DNA from: Sedimenticola thiotaurini | Lineage (GTDB): Bacteria > Pseudomonadota > Gammaproteobacteria > Chromatiales > Chromatiaceae | Length of the DNA stretch: 34,216 nt | NCBI GenBank assembly: GCA_011051715.1 | Contig: DRKP01000076.1 | Span: 1 to 34,216, forward strand | Direction: 5' to 3' | Part shown: piece after piece, positions 8,452-18,416 of the stretch | How positions within the stretch are numbered: position 1 is the first letter of the stretch | Layout: the number at the start of each line of letters is the position of its first letter | Translations under genes and position numbers: made by a program | Notes under the pieces: model-generated | Database searches by the model: none | What the model was told of the DNA's origin: nothing | The model's input: the letters and a program-made list of their open reading frames with translations, nothing else

Positions 8452-9219
8452 ATGAGAACTACGGATTGGGCGATCGCCGCCGCTCTGCTCGCATATCTCC
8501 ACCCCGCCATCGGCGCCCCCCTCGGATACCCGCCTCCACCGGGACCCTACGGAGAGGTGGCCGCGCCTCCTCCGGAGAACGCTGCCGCCCCCGGCGGGGA
8601 GGAGGCGGCGAAGCAGGCGCCGCCAGCGGCGGCCCCTGAGGAGCATGCCGCGGCGAAGGATACGCCCCCCGTGCAGGATGAGGTCCCGATCCCGGCCGGA
8701 CCACCCCCCGCCCCCCCGTCCACCGGCCGGACGGCGACGGAACAGCTCCCGCCACCCCCGGCGCCCCGCTTCCGGCCATGGGACCAGGCCGGCTATCCCG
8801 CGCCACCGGCCAGCGCGGTTCCCGGCCATGGCCGCTATCCCGGCCAGGCGTACGATGGTTACCCGCAGGGGTATCCCCCGGCACCCGCCTCCGTCCACCC
8901 TTACCAGGGCGCCGGCTACTATGGAGGCCATCCCTACCAGGGAGGTGGCTACGGGCGCAATCCCGGCGCCGGCACCTATGGGTACCGGGATAACTATCCC
9001 TACACCGGCGACTACGCCCCCTACTCCGCCTATCCTGCCGAGACTGCCCCGCCGGTGCCCTCCTATGCCCTGCCGCTCTCCCCCTTCGGCGGCGAACCGG
9101 ACTACCAGCGGCGTTACGACACCCCGTATATCCCTGACTACGCGCCGCGCCCCCGGGACGACTGGAACTATCCGCCGGCGGCCGAGCCGCGCTGGCAGCC
9201 GGACCGGTTCCGCTACTGA
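8452..9219 (+). CDS. Exported Pro/Tyr/Gly-rich low-complexity protein
   Basis: I do not recognise a family. The 255-residue product starts with a signal peptide (MRTTDWAIAAALLAYLHPAI, likely cut after AIGA at about 22). It continues with a Pro/Ala/Glu-rich segment to about 105 and then a Pro/Tyr/Gly-rich segment to the end. Short imperfect units recur, such as HPYQGAGYYG then HPYQGGGYG, and GYPQGYPPAP. It has no cysteine in the mature part and no membrane helix after the signal. The sequence suggests a disordered cell-surface or periplasmic protein. Support for coding: AGAGGA ribosome site (8439-8444) seven bases before the ATG, a signal peptide in the correct place, and a clean stop. A longer open frame on the opposite strand (8389-9324) is Arg/Gly-rich and looks like a shadow of the GC-rich codons. 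Confidence 0.7.
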   Translation: MRTTDWAIAAALLAYLHPAIGAPLGYPPPPGPYGEVAAPPPENAAAPGGEEAAKQAPPAAAPEEHAAAKDTPPVQDEVPIPAGPPPAPPSTGRTATEQLPPPPAPRFRPWDQAGYPAPPASAVPGHGRYPGQAYDGYPQGYPPAPASVHPYQGAGYYGGHPYQGGGYGRNPGAGTYGYRDNYPYTGDYAPYSAYPAETAPPVPSYALPLSPFGGEPDYQRRYDTPYIPDYAPRPRDDWNYPPAAEPRWQPDRFRY

Positions 9220-9304
9220 TCCGGCAATACTGCTACCTGGTCCTGGCCGGACCCAGATCCGTAGGAGCGGCGCCCCCGCCGCGAACGACCCACCCCGACG
9301 CCGC

Positions 9305-9574
9305 TCAGCCGACGCTGAAACCACTCAGCCGTTGTTCGTCCACGGTCTCGCAGGCGAGGTTGTCCACCCGCGCCCCGTCGGGGCCGCGGGTCAGCCACGC
9401 CTTGAACTGGTCGACCGCCTCCGGCGTACCGCAGGCGAGCACCTCGACCCGGCCGTCGGGCAGGTTGCGGGCATGGCCGGTGATGCCCAGGGACTGGGCC
9501 TGGTGGCGGGCCGAGGCACGGAAGAAGACCCCCTGGACCCTCCCCGACACCAGACAGCGGATGCAGATCGTCAT
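9305..9574 (-). CDS. acyP: Acylphosphatase
   Basis: Small cytoplasmic enzyme of 89 residues that hydrolyses acyl phosphates such as acetyl phosphate or 1,3-bisphosphoglycerate. The signature GRVQGVFFR (11-19) gives the phosphate-binding Arg19, and Asn37 in RNLPDGRVEV is the catalytic asparagine. Length and the alpha/beta ferredoxin-like fold pattern are standard. GGGAGGGAG precedes the ATG at 9574. It is last in a minus-strand run of three genes, 25 bp after the thioredoxin-like gene. Confidence 0.93.
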   Translation of the reverse strand: MTICIRCLVSGRVQGVFFRASARHQAQSLGITGHARNLPDGRVEVLACGTPEAVDQFKAWLTRGPDGARVDNLACETVDEQRLSGFSVG

Positions 9575-9599
9575 CTCTTCGACTCCCTCCCCATCCCGG

Positions 9600-10079
9600 T
9601 CACTCTTCCGCCGGTGGCCGGTAGTTCTTGATGAATGTCTCCACCATCTCGCCGCTGACCATGCCGATCTGCCTGGCCACCACCTCTCCGTCCGGCGTGA
9701 TCAGATAGGAGGTGGGCAGCGAGCGCACCGGCCCCAGGGCAGTCTTCCAGCCCGGCTTGCCCCGCAGGATGGGGAAGCTGAGGAACTGCTCCTCGACGAA
9801 ACTGCGCAGCCGATCGGCGGAGATCTCCTCCAGGTTGACACCGATCACCACGGCATCCTTGTCCTTGTGGGCATTGTGGAAGGTCTCCAGGTCCGGCAGC
9901 TCCTCCAGGCAGGGGGGGCACCAGGTGGCCCAGTAGTTGACCAGCACCCATTTGCCCCGGAACTCGGACAGGCTGCGCATCCTGCCGTCCAGGTCGGGCA
10001 GGGAGAAGTCCACCGGTTCCGCCCACGCCAGGGTGGAGATCAGCAGCCCCGCCAGCCACAGCATCCATTTTCTCTTCAC
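9600..10079 (-). CDS. TlpA/ResA-like periplasmic thioredoxin
   Basis: Exported thiol-disulfide oxidoreductase of 159 residues. A signal peptide (about 1-20, ending AWA) precedes a thioredoxin fold with the redox motif WCPPC, Cys54 and Cys57, and a cis-proline loop in RSLPTSYLI. The family (TlpA, ResA, CcmG-like) reduces disulfides, often for cytochrome c maturation, but no cytochrome genes are nearby to fix the substrate. The frame stays open to 10118. The GTG at 10077-10079 is preferred because it puts the signal peptide at the N-terminus (KRKWMLWLAGLL) and has GAGGCGATC just upstream. It lies between the YihY-type gene and acyP, probably in one transcript. Confidence 0.88.
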   Translation of the reverse strand: MKRKWMLWLAGLLISTLAWAEPVDFSLPDLDGRMRSLSEFRGKWVLVNYWATWCPPCLEELPDLETFHNAHKDKDAVVIGVNLEEISADRLRSFVEEQFLSFPILRGKPGWKTALGPVRSLPTSYLITPDGEVVARQIGMVSGEMVETFIKNYRPPAEE

Positions 10080-10122
10080 ACGATCGCCTCGTTCTGGGTC
10101 CGGACAGGTGCCGGACACGGGT

Positions 10123-11385
10123 TCAGTCCTGCTCTTCCAGGTAGAGGACAGCCAGCGCCACCCCCATGTTCCGCGCCATGTCCTGGTCCAGCCGTTCCAG
10201 GATCCGCTTCAGGGCCCGGTCCGCCTCCGCCCGGGATCGTACCAGAAGCGTCGGCGATGGCAGTACGAAGGGGCGGGCCTGGTACAGATCGAGCAGGGTG
10301 AAATGGTTCAGATCCCGGGCCAGCGCCCACTCCTCGTCTTCCGACAGCAGCACCAGGCTGGCCTGCTCCAGCTGCTCCAGCAGGCGCTCCAGCCGCTCTT
10401 CCGGCACGTGGCCCAGGCGCAGCGCCAGCTGCTCCGCCGACAGTGTCCGTCCCCCCTGCTGGGCCCACCACAACTCGCGCAGCACCCGGTAGGCGAGGAG
10501 AAAATCGCCCCCCTCCCCCTCGCGCCCGTGCCAGCCCAGGTCGCGGAACACCGACAGACAGTAGGAGAACTCCGCCCCCAGCAATGCCACCACCCAGGAG
10601 AGATAGATCCAGACCAGGAAGATCGGTATCACCGCCAGGGCCCCGTAGATCGCCTCGTAGGTGGGGAAATTGGTGAGATAGAAGGCGAACCCCCGCTTCG
10701 CCAGCTCGAACAGCAGGGCCGCCAGTATGCCGCCGGCAAGGGCATGGCGGAACGGCACCCGCCGGTTGGGGACGATGGTGTAGAGCAGGGTGAAGGCAAC
10801 CATCGAGGAGAGCAGCGGCATCAGTGCCAGCAGCTGGCCGCGCAGCTCCCGGTTCGCCTGGGTCTCCGCCAGCAGCGGCATCGAGACCAGGAACGAGGTG
10901 GCCGCCATGCTGACGCCGATCAGCAGCGGCCCCAGGGTGAGGATGGCCCAGTACATCAGGAACATGGCCAAGTGCGAACGCTTGCGCCGCACCTTCCAGA
11001 TGGCATTGATGGCATGGTCGATGTTGATCATCATCATCACCGCCACCAGGACCAGGAAGGCGAAGCCGACGCCGCTGAGGTGGGAGGCCTTGCTGCTGAA
11101 TTCCTGCAGATAGCGCTGTACCACCTCGCCGGAGGCGGGTACGAAATTGCGGAACACGAAGTCCTGGATCTCCTGGACCACCAGCTCGGAGACCGGGAAG
11201 GCGGAGAAGATGGCCAGGGTCACCGCCATCAGCGGCACCAGGGAGAGCAGGGTGGTGTAGGTCAGGGAGCCGGCATTGAGCAGCCCCTGGTCGGCGATGA
11301 AGCGCGACAGCAGCAGACGCAGGAACGCGATCGTCCGCTGCAGCCGGTACAGGAGCCATTCCACCATCCCCGTCTCCCGCACCAT
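10123..11385 (-). CDS. YihY/BrkB family inner-membrane protein
   Basis: Polytopic inner-membrane protein of 420 residues in the YihY family (once called RNase BN by mistake). About six helices lie between residues 35 and 290; conserved features include LTYTTLLSLVPLMAV near the N-terminus, and FPTYEAIYGALAVIPIFLVWIYLSW followed by GAEFSYCL. The last 120 or so residues form a soluble extension (LSAEQLALRLGHVPEERLERLLEQL) that resembles a winged-helix. Molecular function is not established. The ATG at 11385 follows a strong GGAGAAGGGAGA. First gene of the minus-strand trio and divergent from the arsC-like gene. Confidence 0.9.
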   Translation of the reverse strand: MVRETGMVEWLLYRLQRTIAFLRLLLSRFIADQGLLNAGSLTYTTLLSLVPLMAVTLAIFSAFPVSELVVQEIQDFVFRNFVPASGEVVQRYLQEFSSKASHLSGVGFAFLVLVAVMMMINIDHAINAIWKVRRKRSHLAMFLMYWAILTLGPLLIGVSMAATSFLVSMPLLAETQANRELRGQLLALMPLLSSMVAFTLLYTIVPNRRVPFRHALAGGILAALLFELAKRGFAFYLTNFPTYEAIYGALAVIPIFLVWIYLSWVVALLGAEFSYCLSVFRDLGWHGREGEGGDFLLAYRVLRELWWAQQGGRTLSAEQLALRLGHVPEERLERLLEQLEQASLVLLSEDEEWALARDLNHFTLLDLYQARPFVLPSPTLLVRSRAEADRALKRILERLDQDMARNMGVALAVLYLEEQD

Positions 11386-11428
11386 TCTCCCTTCTCCACC
11401 GTGCTGTTATTCGGCCGCGACCGTTGGC

Positions 11429-11434
11429 TACAAT
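11429..11434 (+). promoter_or_regulatory. Probable -10 box of the arsC-wrbA-hda run
   Basis: TACAAT in the 85-bp gap between the divergent YihY-type and arsC-like genes, about 37 bases before the arsC-like ATG. The -35 at normal spacing (GTTATT) is weak. Confidence 0.4.
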
Positions 11435-11470
11435 AGGCGGCCATCCGTGACCACAGCGAGCCTCCCTGCC

Positions 11471-13136
<1,666 letters not shown>

Positions 13137-13166
13137 CTCATCGGACGCTCCCGCGACGGCCTGTGG

Positions 13167-13226
13167 TCATTCCATCCATGCGAAGGCGATCAGGGCCAGG
13201 CCCAGGGACATGCCGTTCATGAGCAC
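13167..13226 (-). other. Possible truncated C-terminal coding remnant
   Basis: Reading from element copy 2 toward hda, a short frame gives VLMNGMSLGLALIAFAWME then TGA (stop at 13167-13169). It looks like a hydrophobic protein tail cut off by the element's left end at 13231, or a chance 17-19 residue ORF. It lies downstream of the CDP-alcohol phosphatidyltransferase on the same strand. I cannot name a parent gene. The rest of 13137-13230 shows nothing else. Confidence 0.2.
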
Positions 13227-13230
13227 CCTG

Positions 13231-13476
13231 GCCAGAATATTTCACCCGATCGCTGAAATCATGTTTCAACATACTGTATTTCATGCGGAATCCTGGAATA
13301 TTCACGGAGTACGAAATGTTTCCTGGCATCGCTGAACGCGCCCTCGCACCGGTCTCGCCGTCCATCTGCGGTATTTGCTCGATCATCAATAGCTTCGGCT
13401 GTTGATTCAATCGCAAATCCGCACCTGAACGCCGATTCCGGCGCGATCATCGCGTTCCCGGGTGAAATATTCGGGC
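13231..13476. mobile_element. 246-bp MITE-like element, copy 2
   Basis: Same length and order as copy 1. Terminal repeats are GCCAGAATATTTCACCCG (13231-13248) and CGGGTGAAATATTCGGGC (13459-13476). The right 135 or so bases differ from copy 1 at only about four positions, whereas the left 110 differ at roughly eighteen. The last base of the right terminus is also the last base of the TAG stop codon of the phosphatidyltransferase gene read from the other side. Flanks are CCTG on the left and TAGT on the right. No transposase is encoded. It is visibly AT-richer than neighbouring genes. Confidence 0.75.
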
Positions 13477-14030
13477 TAGTCGTGACTGCCGTAGTCGCGG
13501 GCGCGGCGGCTCCAGACCCAGACATAGTCCACTCCGCTGGCGATGGTGGTGACGAACACCAGCCACACCATGCCCTGCAGCACCGGTTGCGGCAGCGCCA
13601 CCAGCCCGCGGTCGAGGACCACCACCAGCACGAGCAGGATCTGGGCCAGGGTGTTGAACTTGCTGATCAGGCTCGGCTCCGCCTCCAGCTCCCGGATCCG
13701 GAAGTTGTAGACCAGGGCGCCGGTGACGATCACCAGGTCACGCAGGATCACCAGCAGCATCAGCGCCACCGGGATCAGCCCCATGATGGCCAGGGTGAGG
13801 TAACAGGAGACCAGCAGCACCTTGTCGGCCAGCGGATCGAGCAGCCCGCCCAGCCGGCTCTGCCAGCCGTAGTGCTTGGCCAGGAAGCCGTCCAGGCCGT
13901 CCGACACGCCGGCCACCACGAACAGCAGCAGGGCGACGTCGAACCGCTGCTCGAGCAGCGCCCACACCACCGGGACGGTGAGAAAGATGCGCAGGACGCT
14001 GATCAGATTGGGGATATCTTCCCTTCGCAT
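13476..14030 (-). CDS. CDP-alcohol phosphatidyltransferase family protein
   Basis: Inner-membrane enzyme of 184 residues that transfers a phosphatidyl group from CDP-diacylglycerol to an alcohol, closest in look to PgsA (phosphatidylglycerophosphate synthase). The metal-binding signature is present: Asp44, Asp47, Asp65 and Asp69 in SDGLDGFLAK and LLDPLADK. The AR of the consensus reads AK (51-52). Several helices surround it (IFLTVPVVWALL, LLLVSCYLTLAIMGLIPVALML, ILLVLVVVLD). The substrate is not certain, since a genome may carry another pgsA. The ATG at 14030 is 25 bp after the DUF2066 gene, likely one transcript. Its TAG stop is formed with the right terminus of repeat element copy 2. Confidence 0.88.
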   Translation of the reverse strand: MRREDIPNLISVLRIFLTVPVVWALLEQRFDVALLLFVVAGVSDGLDGFLAKHYGWQSRLGGLLDPLADKVLLVSCYLTLAIMGLIPVALMLLVILRDLVIVTGALVYNFRIRELEAEPSLISKFNTLAQILLVLVVVLDRGLVALPQPVLQGMVWLVFVTTIASGVDYVWVWSRRARDYGSHD

Positions 14031-14055
14031 CGTGATCGCCGCTGGTGTGACCTTG

Positions 14056-15159
14056 TCAGCGCACCCGGAAATAGAGATCGATCATCTCCGTCTCCCCGCC
14101 CGGGCGCAGGATGCCGTCCGGATCCGGTTCCAGCACACCACCCACACTCAGGATCTGGGCCAGGGACTCGATGCTGTTGCGGCCGTGCAGGTCGATCACC
14201 AGGGCATCCGGCTCCACCAGCACCAGGGACCAGCGTTCGGTGCTGCGCTGGGCCAGCAGCAGGCGTTCGACCGCCGCATACCGTTGCAGTGTGGTCACCC
14301 CGGCGATCCGGATGCGTACCGTGTCGGCCCCTCCGGAAGCGGCCGCCTCCGGCGGTGCGAACAGGGCGGCGAGGCGGTCGGCGAGCTGCTGGATGCCGTC
14401 GGCCGCCACCTGTTGTGGCGATTTCCCCTGGCTCTGGAACCCACTCACCGTCTGCGGCCGGTACAGGCGCCACTCACCACGCCACGCCCCCTTTCCCAAC
14501 CGCACCAGCCGGCCGGTCAGGATCATGTCGGCGGCATAGCGCTCCGAGGCCGCGCGGATGTTCTCCTCGAAATCGCCCCACAGGTCCGCCACCTGCAGCC
14601 GCGCCTGGTCCTCCAGGTCCCCCAGCGGGAACAGGAGCGGCAGGCCGCGCTCCCTGGCCGCCTGCCGGATCGCCTTCAGCACCGGTGACTGGGGATCCGG
14701 TTCCAGCAGCCGGCGCCGGCCGTTGCGCTCGCTGCCGAGCCAGACCAGCACGCTGGGCCGGTTTTCGCTCCACACCGGCAGCCCCGCCTGCTGCAGCAGC
14801 CGCTTGACGGCGGCAGGATCGAAGGAGACCTGCAGCACCCGGCCGTCGCCTCCCCCGGCGGCGTCGGGATCCACCCGGTAGCTGTACTGCAGCACATAGC
14901 CGGGGGCACTGGCGAGTTCCCCCTCGACCCGCTGCAGCAGTCCCGGCCGGCGCACCCCGCTCACCTTCACCAGCACCTGTCTCAGCGCCGTGCGGATCGC
15001 CTCGTTGCGCTGGGCCGCCTCGGTACCCGCCACCGGCACCTCGGTCCGGTAGAGCCCTTCCACGACGGCCGCCGGAAGCGCGCCCGGAAGCAGCGGGAGG
15101 AGCACGGCGAACAGCAGCACGGCGAGATGGCGGAACGGCCGGCAGAGAGGGGAATCCAT
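14056..15159 (-). CDS. DUF2066 domain-containing exported protein
   Basis: Protein of 367 residues with an N-terminal signal (HLAVLLFAVLLPLLPGALPA, cut near residue 30). The DUF2066 region starts at VEGLYRTEVPVAGTEAAQRNEAIRTAL and runs through LVKVSGVRRP and YSYRVD, to a C-terminal part ending in EMIDLYFRVR. Function is unknown; the domain is widespread in gammaproteobacteria next to purM and hda, as here. It is divergent from purM and precedes the phosphatidyltransferase. Start at the ATG 15159 agrees with the signal peptide, though the ribosome site is weak. Confidence 0.88.
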   Translation of the reverse strand: MDSPLCRPFRHLAVLLFAVLLPLLPGALPAAVVEGLYRTEVPVAGTEAAQRNEAIRTALRQVLVKVSGVRRPGLLQRVEGELASAPGYVLQYSYRVDPDAAGGGDGRVLQVSFDPAAVKRLLQQAGLPVWSENRPSVLVWLGSERNGRRRLLEPDPQSPVLKAIRQAARERGLPLLFPLGDLEDQARLQVADLWGDFEENIRAASERYAADMILTGRLVRLGKGAWRGEWRLYRPQTVSGFQSQGKSPQQVAADGIQQLADRLAALFAPPEAAASGGADTVRIRIAGVTTLQRYAAVERLLLAQRSTERWSLVLVEPDALVIDLHGRNSIESLAQILSVGGVLEPDPDGILRPGGETEMIDLYFRVR

Positions 15160-15237
15160 CGTGTATCTAAATGACCTGGAGGGCGGGTGACAGGGGCTGA
15201 TTCTATCCCGCGGGCCGGCGTCTGTCTAAGTACCGCG

Positions 15238-15268
15238 GCGCCCCTCGCGTGCGGCACCGCACGGGCGC
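15238..15268. other. Strong hairpin upstream of purM
   Basis: Two nested stems: GCGCCC (15238-15243) with GGGCGC (15263-15268), and GTGCGG (15249-15254) with CCGCAC (15257-15262), closed by CA and with a five-base bulge CTCGC. It lies before the purM promoter in the divergent gap. It has no U-tract and does not resemble a PurR operator. Role unknown. Confidence 0.5.
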
Positions 15269-15293
15269 GGAAATACCCAGGCCTGCCCGGAAT

Positions 15294-15302
15294 TGCTAGA
15301 AT
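15294..15302 (+). promoter_or_regulatory. Probable extended -10 promoter of purMN
   Basis: TGCTAGAAT, identical to the proS motif, 31 bases before the purM GTG, leaving a leader of about 25 bases that holds the GGAG ribosome site. No clear -35. Confidence 0.5.
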
Positions 15303-15333
15303 CCGAACCAGTCCTTCCCACCCGGAGTCCACA

Positions 15334-16401
15334 GTGGATCACGACGACCAGACCGAGGGTCCCTCCCTCAGCTACCGGGACGCCGGCGTCGACATCGATG
15401 CCGGCAACCGCCTGGTGGAGCGCATCAAGCCCATCGTCCGGCAGACCTTCCGCCCCGGGGTGATGACCGGGCTCGGCGGCTTCGGCGCCCTGTTCGAGCT
15501 GCCCCTGGAGCGCTACCGGGAGCCGGTGCTGGTGTCCGGCACCGATGGTGTCGGCACCAAGCTGAAACTGGCCCTGGCGCTGGGGCGGCACGACACCATT
15601 GGCATCGACCTGGTGGCCATGTGTGTCAACGACATCGTGGTCACCGGCGCCGAGCCCCTGTTCTTCCTCGACTACTACGCCACCGGCCGGCTGGACGTGG
15701 AGGTGGCCACCGAGGTGGTGCGCGGCATCGCCCGCGGCTGCGAGCTGGCCGGCGCGGCGCTGACCGGTGGCGAGACCGCCGAGATGCCGGGCATCTACCA
15801 GGAAGGGGACTACGACCTGGCCGGGTTCTGCGTCGGCATCGCCGAGAAATCGCGCCTGATCGAGCCCGGCCACGTCGGCGAGGGGGACGTGCTGCTGGCG
15901 CTGGCCTCCTCCGGACCCCACTCCAACGGCTACTCCCTGATCCGCAGGATCCTGGAGGTCTCCGGCGCCGATCTGCAGCAGCCCCTCGGCGATACCAGTC
16001 TGGGCGAGGCCCTGATCGCTCCTACCCGCATCTACGTCAAACCGGTGCTGGCCCTGCACCAGTCGATGGAGATCCACGCCATCGCCCACATCACCGGCGG
16101 CGGCCTGCCGGAGAACCTGCCGCGGGTGCTGCCCCACGGCACCCGCGCCGTCGTCGATCCCGCCTCCTGGCGCCGGCCGGCGGTGTTCGACTGGCTGCAG
16201 CAGCAGGGCAACGTCCCGGAGGCGGAGATGCTGCGCACCTTCAACTGCGGTGTCGGCATGGTGCTGTGCGTCCCCGCCGACGGCGCCGATCACGCCATCC
16301 ACCTGCTCCGGGACGAGGGCGAGACGGTATGGCGGCTGGGCCATATCGAGGACAGCGACCGGCCGCCGGAGGTGGTGCTGGCACCGGCGGATGCTCCATG
16401 A
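15334..16401 (+). CDS. purM: Phosphoribosylformylglycinamidine cyclo-ligase
   Basis: AIR synthetase, 355 residues, the fifth step of purine synthesis: it closes the imidazole ring of FGAM with ATP. Family motifs include [13 protein letters not shown], the nucleotide loop [47 protein letters not shown] and [16 protein letters not shown]. The frame is open from 15187, but the family N-terminus and a GGAG ribosome site (15324-15327) point to the GTG at 15334. Its stop overlaps the purN ATG. Transcribed with purN and the DUF3108 gene. Confidence 0.96.
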   Translation: MDHDDQTEGPSLSYRDAGVDIDAGNRLVERIKPIVRQTFRPGVMTGLGGFGALFELPLERYREPVLVSGTDGVGTKLKLALALGRHDTIGIDLVAMCVNDIVVTGAEPLFFLDYYATGRLDVEVATEVVRGIARGCELAGAALTGGETAEMPGIYQEGDYDLAGFCVGIAEKSRLIEPGHVGEGDVLLALASSGPHSNGYSLIRRILEVSGADLQQPLGDTSLGEALIAPTRIYVKPVLALHQSMEIHAIAHITGGGLPENLPRVLPHGTRAVVDPASWRRPAVFDWLQQQGNVPEAEMLRTFNCGVGMVLCVPADGADHAIHLLRDEGETVWRLGHIEDSDRPPEVVLAPADAP

Positions 16402-17069
16402 GCGACGTCGGGAAACTGCCCCTGGTGGTGCTGATCTCGGGCAGCGGCAGCAACCTGCAGGCCCTGATCGACGCCGTCCGGGAACAGGCCCTGCCGGTGG
16501 AGATCCGGGCGGTGATCAGCAACCGCGGCGACGCCTTTGGCCTGGAGCGGGCACGCGATGCCGGCATCGAGGCCCGGGTGCTGGACCACCGGGAGTTCCC
16601 GGACCGGGAGAGCTACGACCGGGCGCTGGCGGAGCTGGTGGAGTCGTACCGGCCCGGGCTGGTGGTGCTGGCCGGTTTCATGCGCATTCTCACACCCGCC
16701 TTCGTGCAGCGCTTCCGCGGCCGCCTGATCAACATCCACCCCTCCCTGCTGCCCCGGCACCGCGGCCTGCACACCCACCAGCGGGCGCTCGACGCCGGCG
16801 ACCGGGAGCACGGCGCCAGCGTCCACTATGTCACCGAGGAACTGGACGGCGGACCGGTGATCCTGCAGGCGAAGGTTCCGGTGGAACCGGGGGACGACGC
16901 CGCCACCCTGGCGGCGCGGGTGCTGCGGCGTGAGCACGTCCTCTACCCCACCGTGGTGCGCTGGATCGCCGAGGGACGGGTGCGGCTGGAGGACGGCCGG
17001 GTGCTGCTGGACGGCAGGCCGCTGGCCGAGCCACCCCTGCTCGAGGCGGAAACCGCGCCTGCCCCGTGA
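16398..17069 (+). CDS. purN: Phosphoribosylglycinamide formyltransferase 1
   Basis: GAR transformylase of 223 residues that moves a formyl group from 10-formyltetrahydrofolate to GAR, step three of purine synthesis. The catalytic triad is Asn112 and His114 in [18 protein letters not shown] and Asp150 in ELDGGPVI. The N-terminal phosphate-binding loop is [12 protein letters not shown]. It overlaps purM by ATGA and the next gene by GTGA, so all three are translationally coupled. Confidence 0.96.
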   Translation: MSDVGKLPLVVLISGSGSNLQALIDAVREQALPVEIRAVISNRGDAFGLERARDAGIEARVLDHREFPDRESYDRALAELVESYRPGLVVLAGFMRILTPAFVQRFRGRLINIHPSLLPRHRGLHTHQRALDAGDREHGASVHYVTEELDGGPVILQAKVPVEPGDDAATLAARVLRREHVLYPTVVRWIAEGRVRLEDGRVLLDGRPLAEPPLLEAETAPAP

Positions 17070-17800
17070 GCGGGAACCACCGCATCCGGGGCTGGTTCCT
17101 CACCGGCCTGCTGCTGGCGGCCTTCGCCGGCATCGCCGCCGGCAGCCAGCCGCGACTGCGCCCGTTCAGCGCCGAGTACGACCTGAAGCTGGGTTACCTG
17201 AGCATCGGCAAGGTCCGGGTCACCCTGCACCTGGACCGGCGCGGCCGTTACCGCTACCGCGCCCTCACCGAACCGGTGGGACTGACCGCGGTGCTGCGCA
17301 GTGACGAGATCACCGAGATCAGCCATGGCGAGATCCGTGACGGCACGGTGGTTCCACTCAGCTACCGCTACCGCCACCTGAAATCGGACAACCCGCGCCG
17401 CGTCGACCTCCACTTCGACTGGCAGGCGATGCAGGTGACCAACCGCACGCCCGAGTCGGAGTGGGTGATGCGGATCAAGCCCGGCACCCAGGACAAGTTC
17501 AGCCAGCAGCTGATGCTGATCCTGGCGCTGATGAAGGGAGACCGGTCGATCGACTTTCCGGTGGCCGACGGCGGCCGGTTGAAACGCTACCTCTTTCTTG
17601 TGCAGGAACGGGTCACGGTGGAGACCCCGGCCGGCCGCTTTGCCAGCCTGCATCTGATGCGGCGCAAGCAGGGACAGCGTGCCACCGCCGACTTCTGGAT
17701 GGCCCCGGAGCTGAACTACCTGCCGGTGAAGGTGGAACGAAGGGAAAAGGAGGGGGACTTCGTGATGGAACTGCTGTCGCTGCGCTGGGACGACGAATAG
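17066..17800 (+). CDS. DUF3108 domain-containing exported protein
   Basis: Protein of 244 residues, GTG start overlapping the purN stop. An N-terminal signal (GWFLTGLLLAAFAGIAAG, about 9-26) is followed by a DUF3108 domain of mainly beta-strands: PFSAEYDLKLGYLSIGKVRVTL, YRYRALTEPVGLTAVL, and C-terminal ADFWMAPELNYLPVKVERREK. The family is periplasmic and of unknown function; association with purMN is common in related bacteria. It ends 40 bp from the convergent dcd with no clear terminator between. Confidence 0.88.
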   Translation: MSGNHRIRGWFLTGLLLAAFAGIAAGSQPRLRPFSAEYDLKLGYLSIGKVRVTLHLDRRGRYRYRALTEPVGLTAVLRSDEITEISHGEIRDGTVVPLSYRYRHLKSDNPRRVDLHFDWQAMQVTNRTPESEWVMRIKPGTQDKFSQQLMLILALMKGDRSIDFPVADGGRLKRYLFLVQERVTVETPAGRFASLHLMRRKQGQRATADFWMAPELNYLPVKVERREKEGDFVMELLSLRWDDE

Positions 17801-17840
17801 CCTTCCGCCCCCGGTTGGGAATGGCGGGCTTCCTGCCGCT

Positions 17841-18407
17841 TCAGGGCTTCGGCAGCGTCACCCCCTGCTGCCCCTGATACTTGCCGCCGCGGTCGCGATA
17901 GGAGGTGGCGCACACCTCGTCGGACTCGAAGAACAGGATCTGGGCCACCCCCTCGTTGGCGTAGATGCGGGCCGGCAGGGGCGTGGTGTTGGAGAACTCC
18001 AGGGTGACGTGCCCCTCCCACTCCGGCTCCAGCGGGGTGACGTTGACGATGATGCCGCAGCGGGCGTAGGTGGACTTGCCGAGGCAGATGGTGAGCACGT
18101 TGCGCGGAATGCGCAGGTATTCCACGGTGCGGGCCAGGGCGAAGGAGTTGGGCGGAATGATGCAGACATCCGATTTCACATCGACGAAGCTGTTGGCATC
18201 GAACTCCTTGGGGTCGACGATGGCGGAGTTGATATTGGTGAAGATCTTGAATTCGTCGGCGCAGCGGATATCGTAGCCGTAACTGGAGGTACCGTAGGAG
18301 ATCACCCGCTCTCCGTCGTGTTCCCGCACCTGTCCGGAAACGAAGGGTTCTATCATGTTATGCTCATCCGCCATCCGGCGAATCCAGTGGTCTGACTTGA
18401 TACTCAT
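17841..18407 (-). CDS. dcd: dCTP deaminase
   Basis: Homotrimeric enzyme of 188 residues that deaminates dCTP to dUTP, feeding dTTP synthesis. Conserved parts: [17 protein letters not shown] (36-53), the substrate loop GKSTYARCG with Arg116, and the catalytic glutamate Glu137 in HVTLEFSN. The C-terminal [14 protein letters not shown] is the lid segment that closes over nucleotide. The frame continues open far upstream but the family starts at [13 protein letters not shown], so the ATG at 18407 is chosen. The divergent patatin gene may begin only nine bases away. Confidence 0.96.
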   Translation of the reverse strand: MSIKSDHWIRRMADEHNMIEPFVSGQVREHDGERVISYGTSSYGYDIRCADEFKIFTNINSAIVDPKEFDANSFVDVKSDVCIIPPNSFALARTVEYLRIPRNVLTICLGKSTYARCGIIVNVTPLEPEWEGHVTLEFSNTTPLPARIYANEGVAQILFFESDEVCATSYRDRGGKYQGQQGVTLPKP

Positions 18408-18416
18408 CGTGCACAG

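Noticed and set aside
8389-9324. 311-codon frame opposite the Pro-rich gene
   Set aside because: Arg/Gly-rich product with no signal or domain; the plus-strand frame has a ribosome site and a signal peptide.
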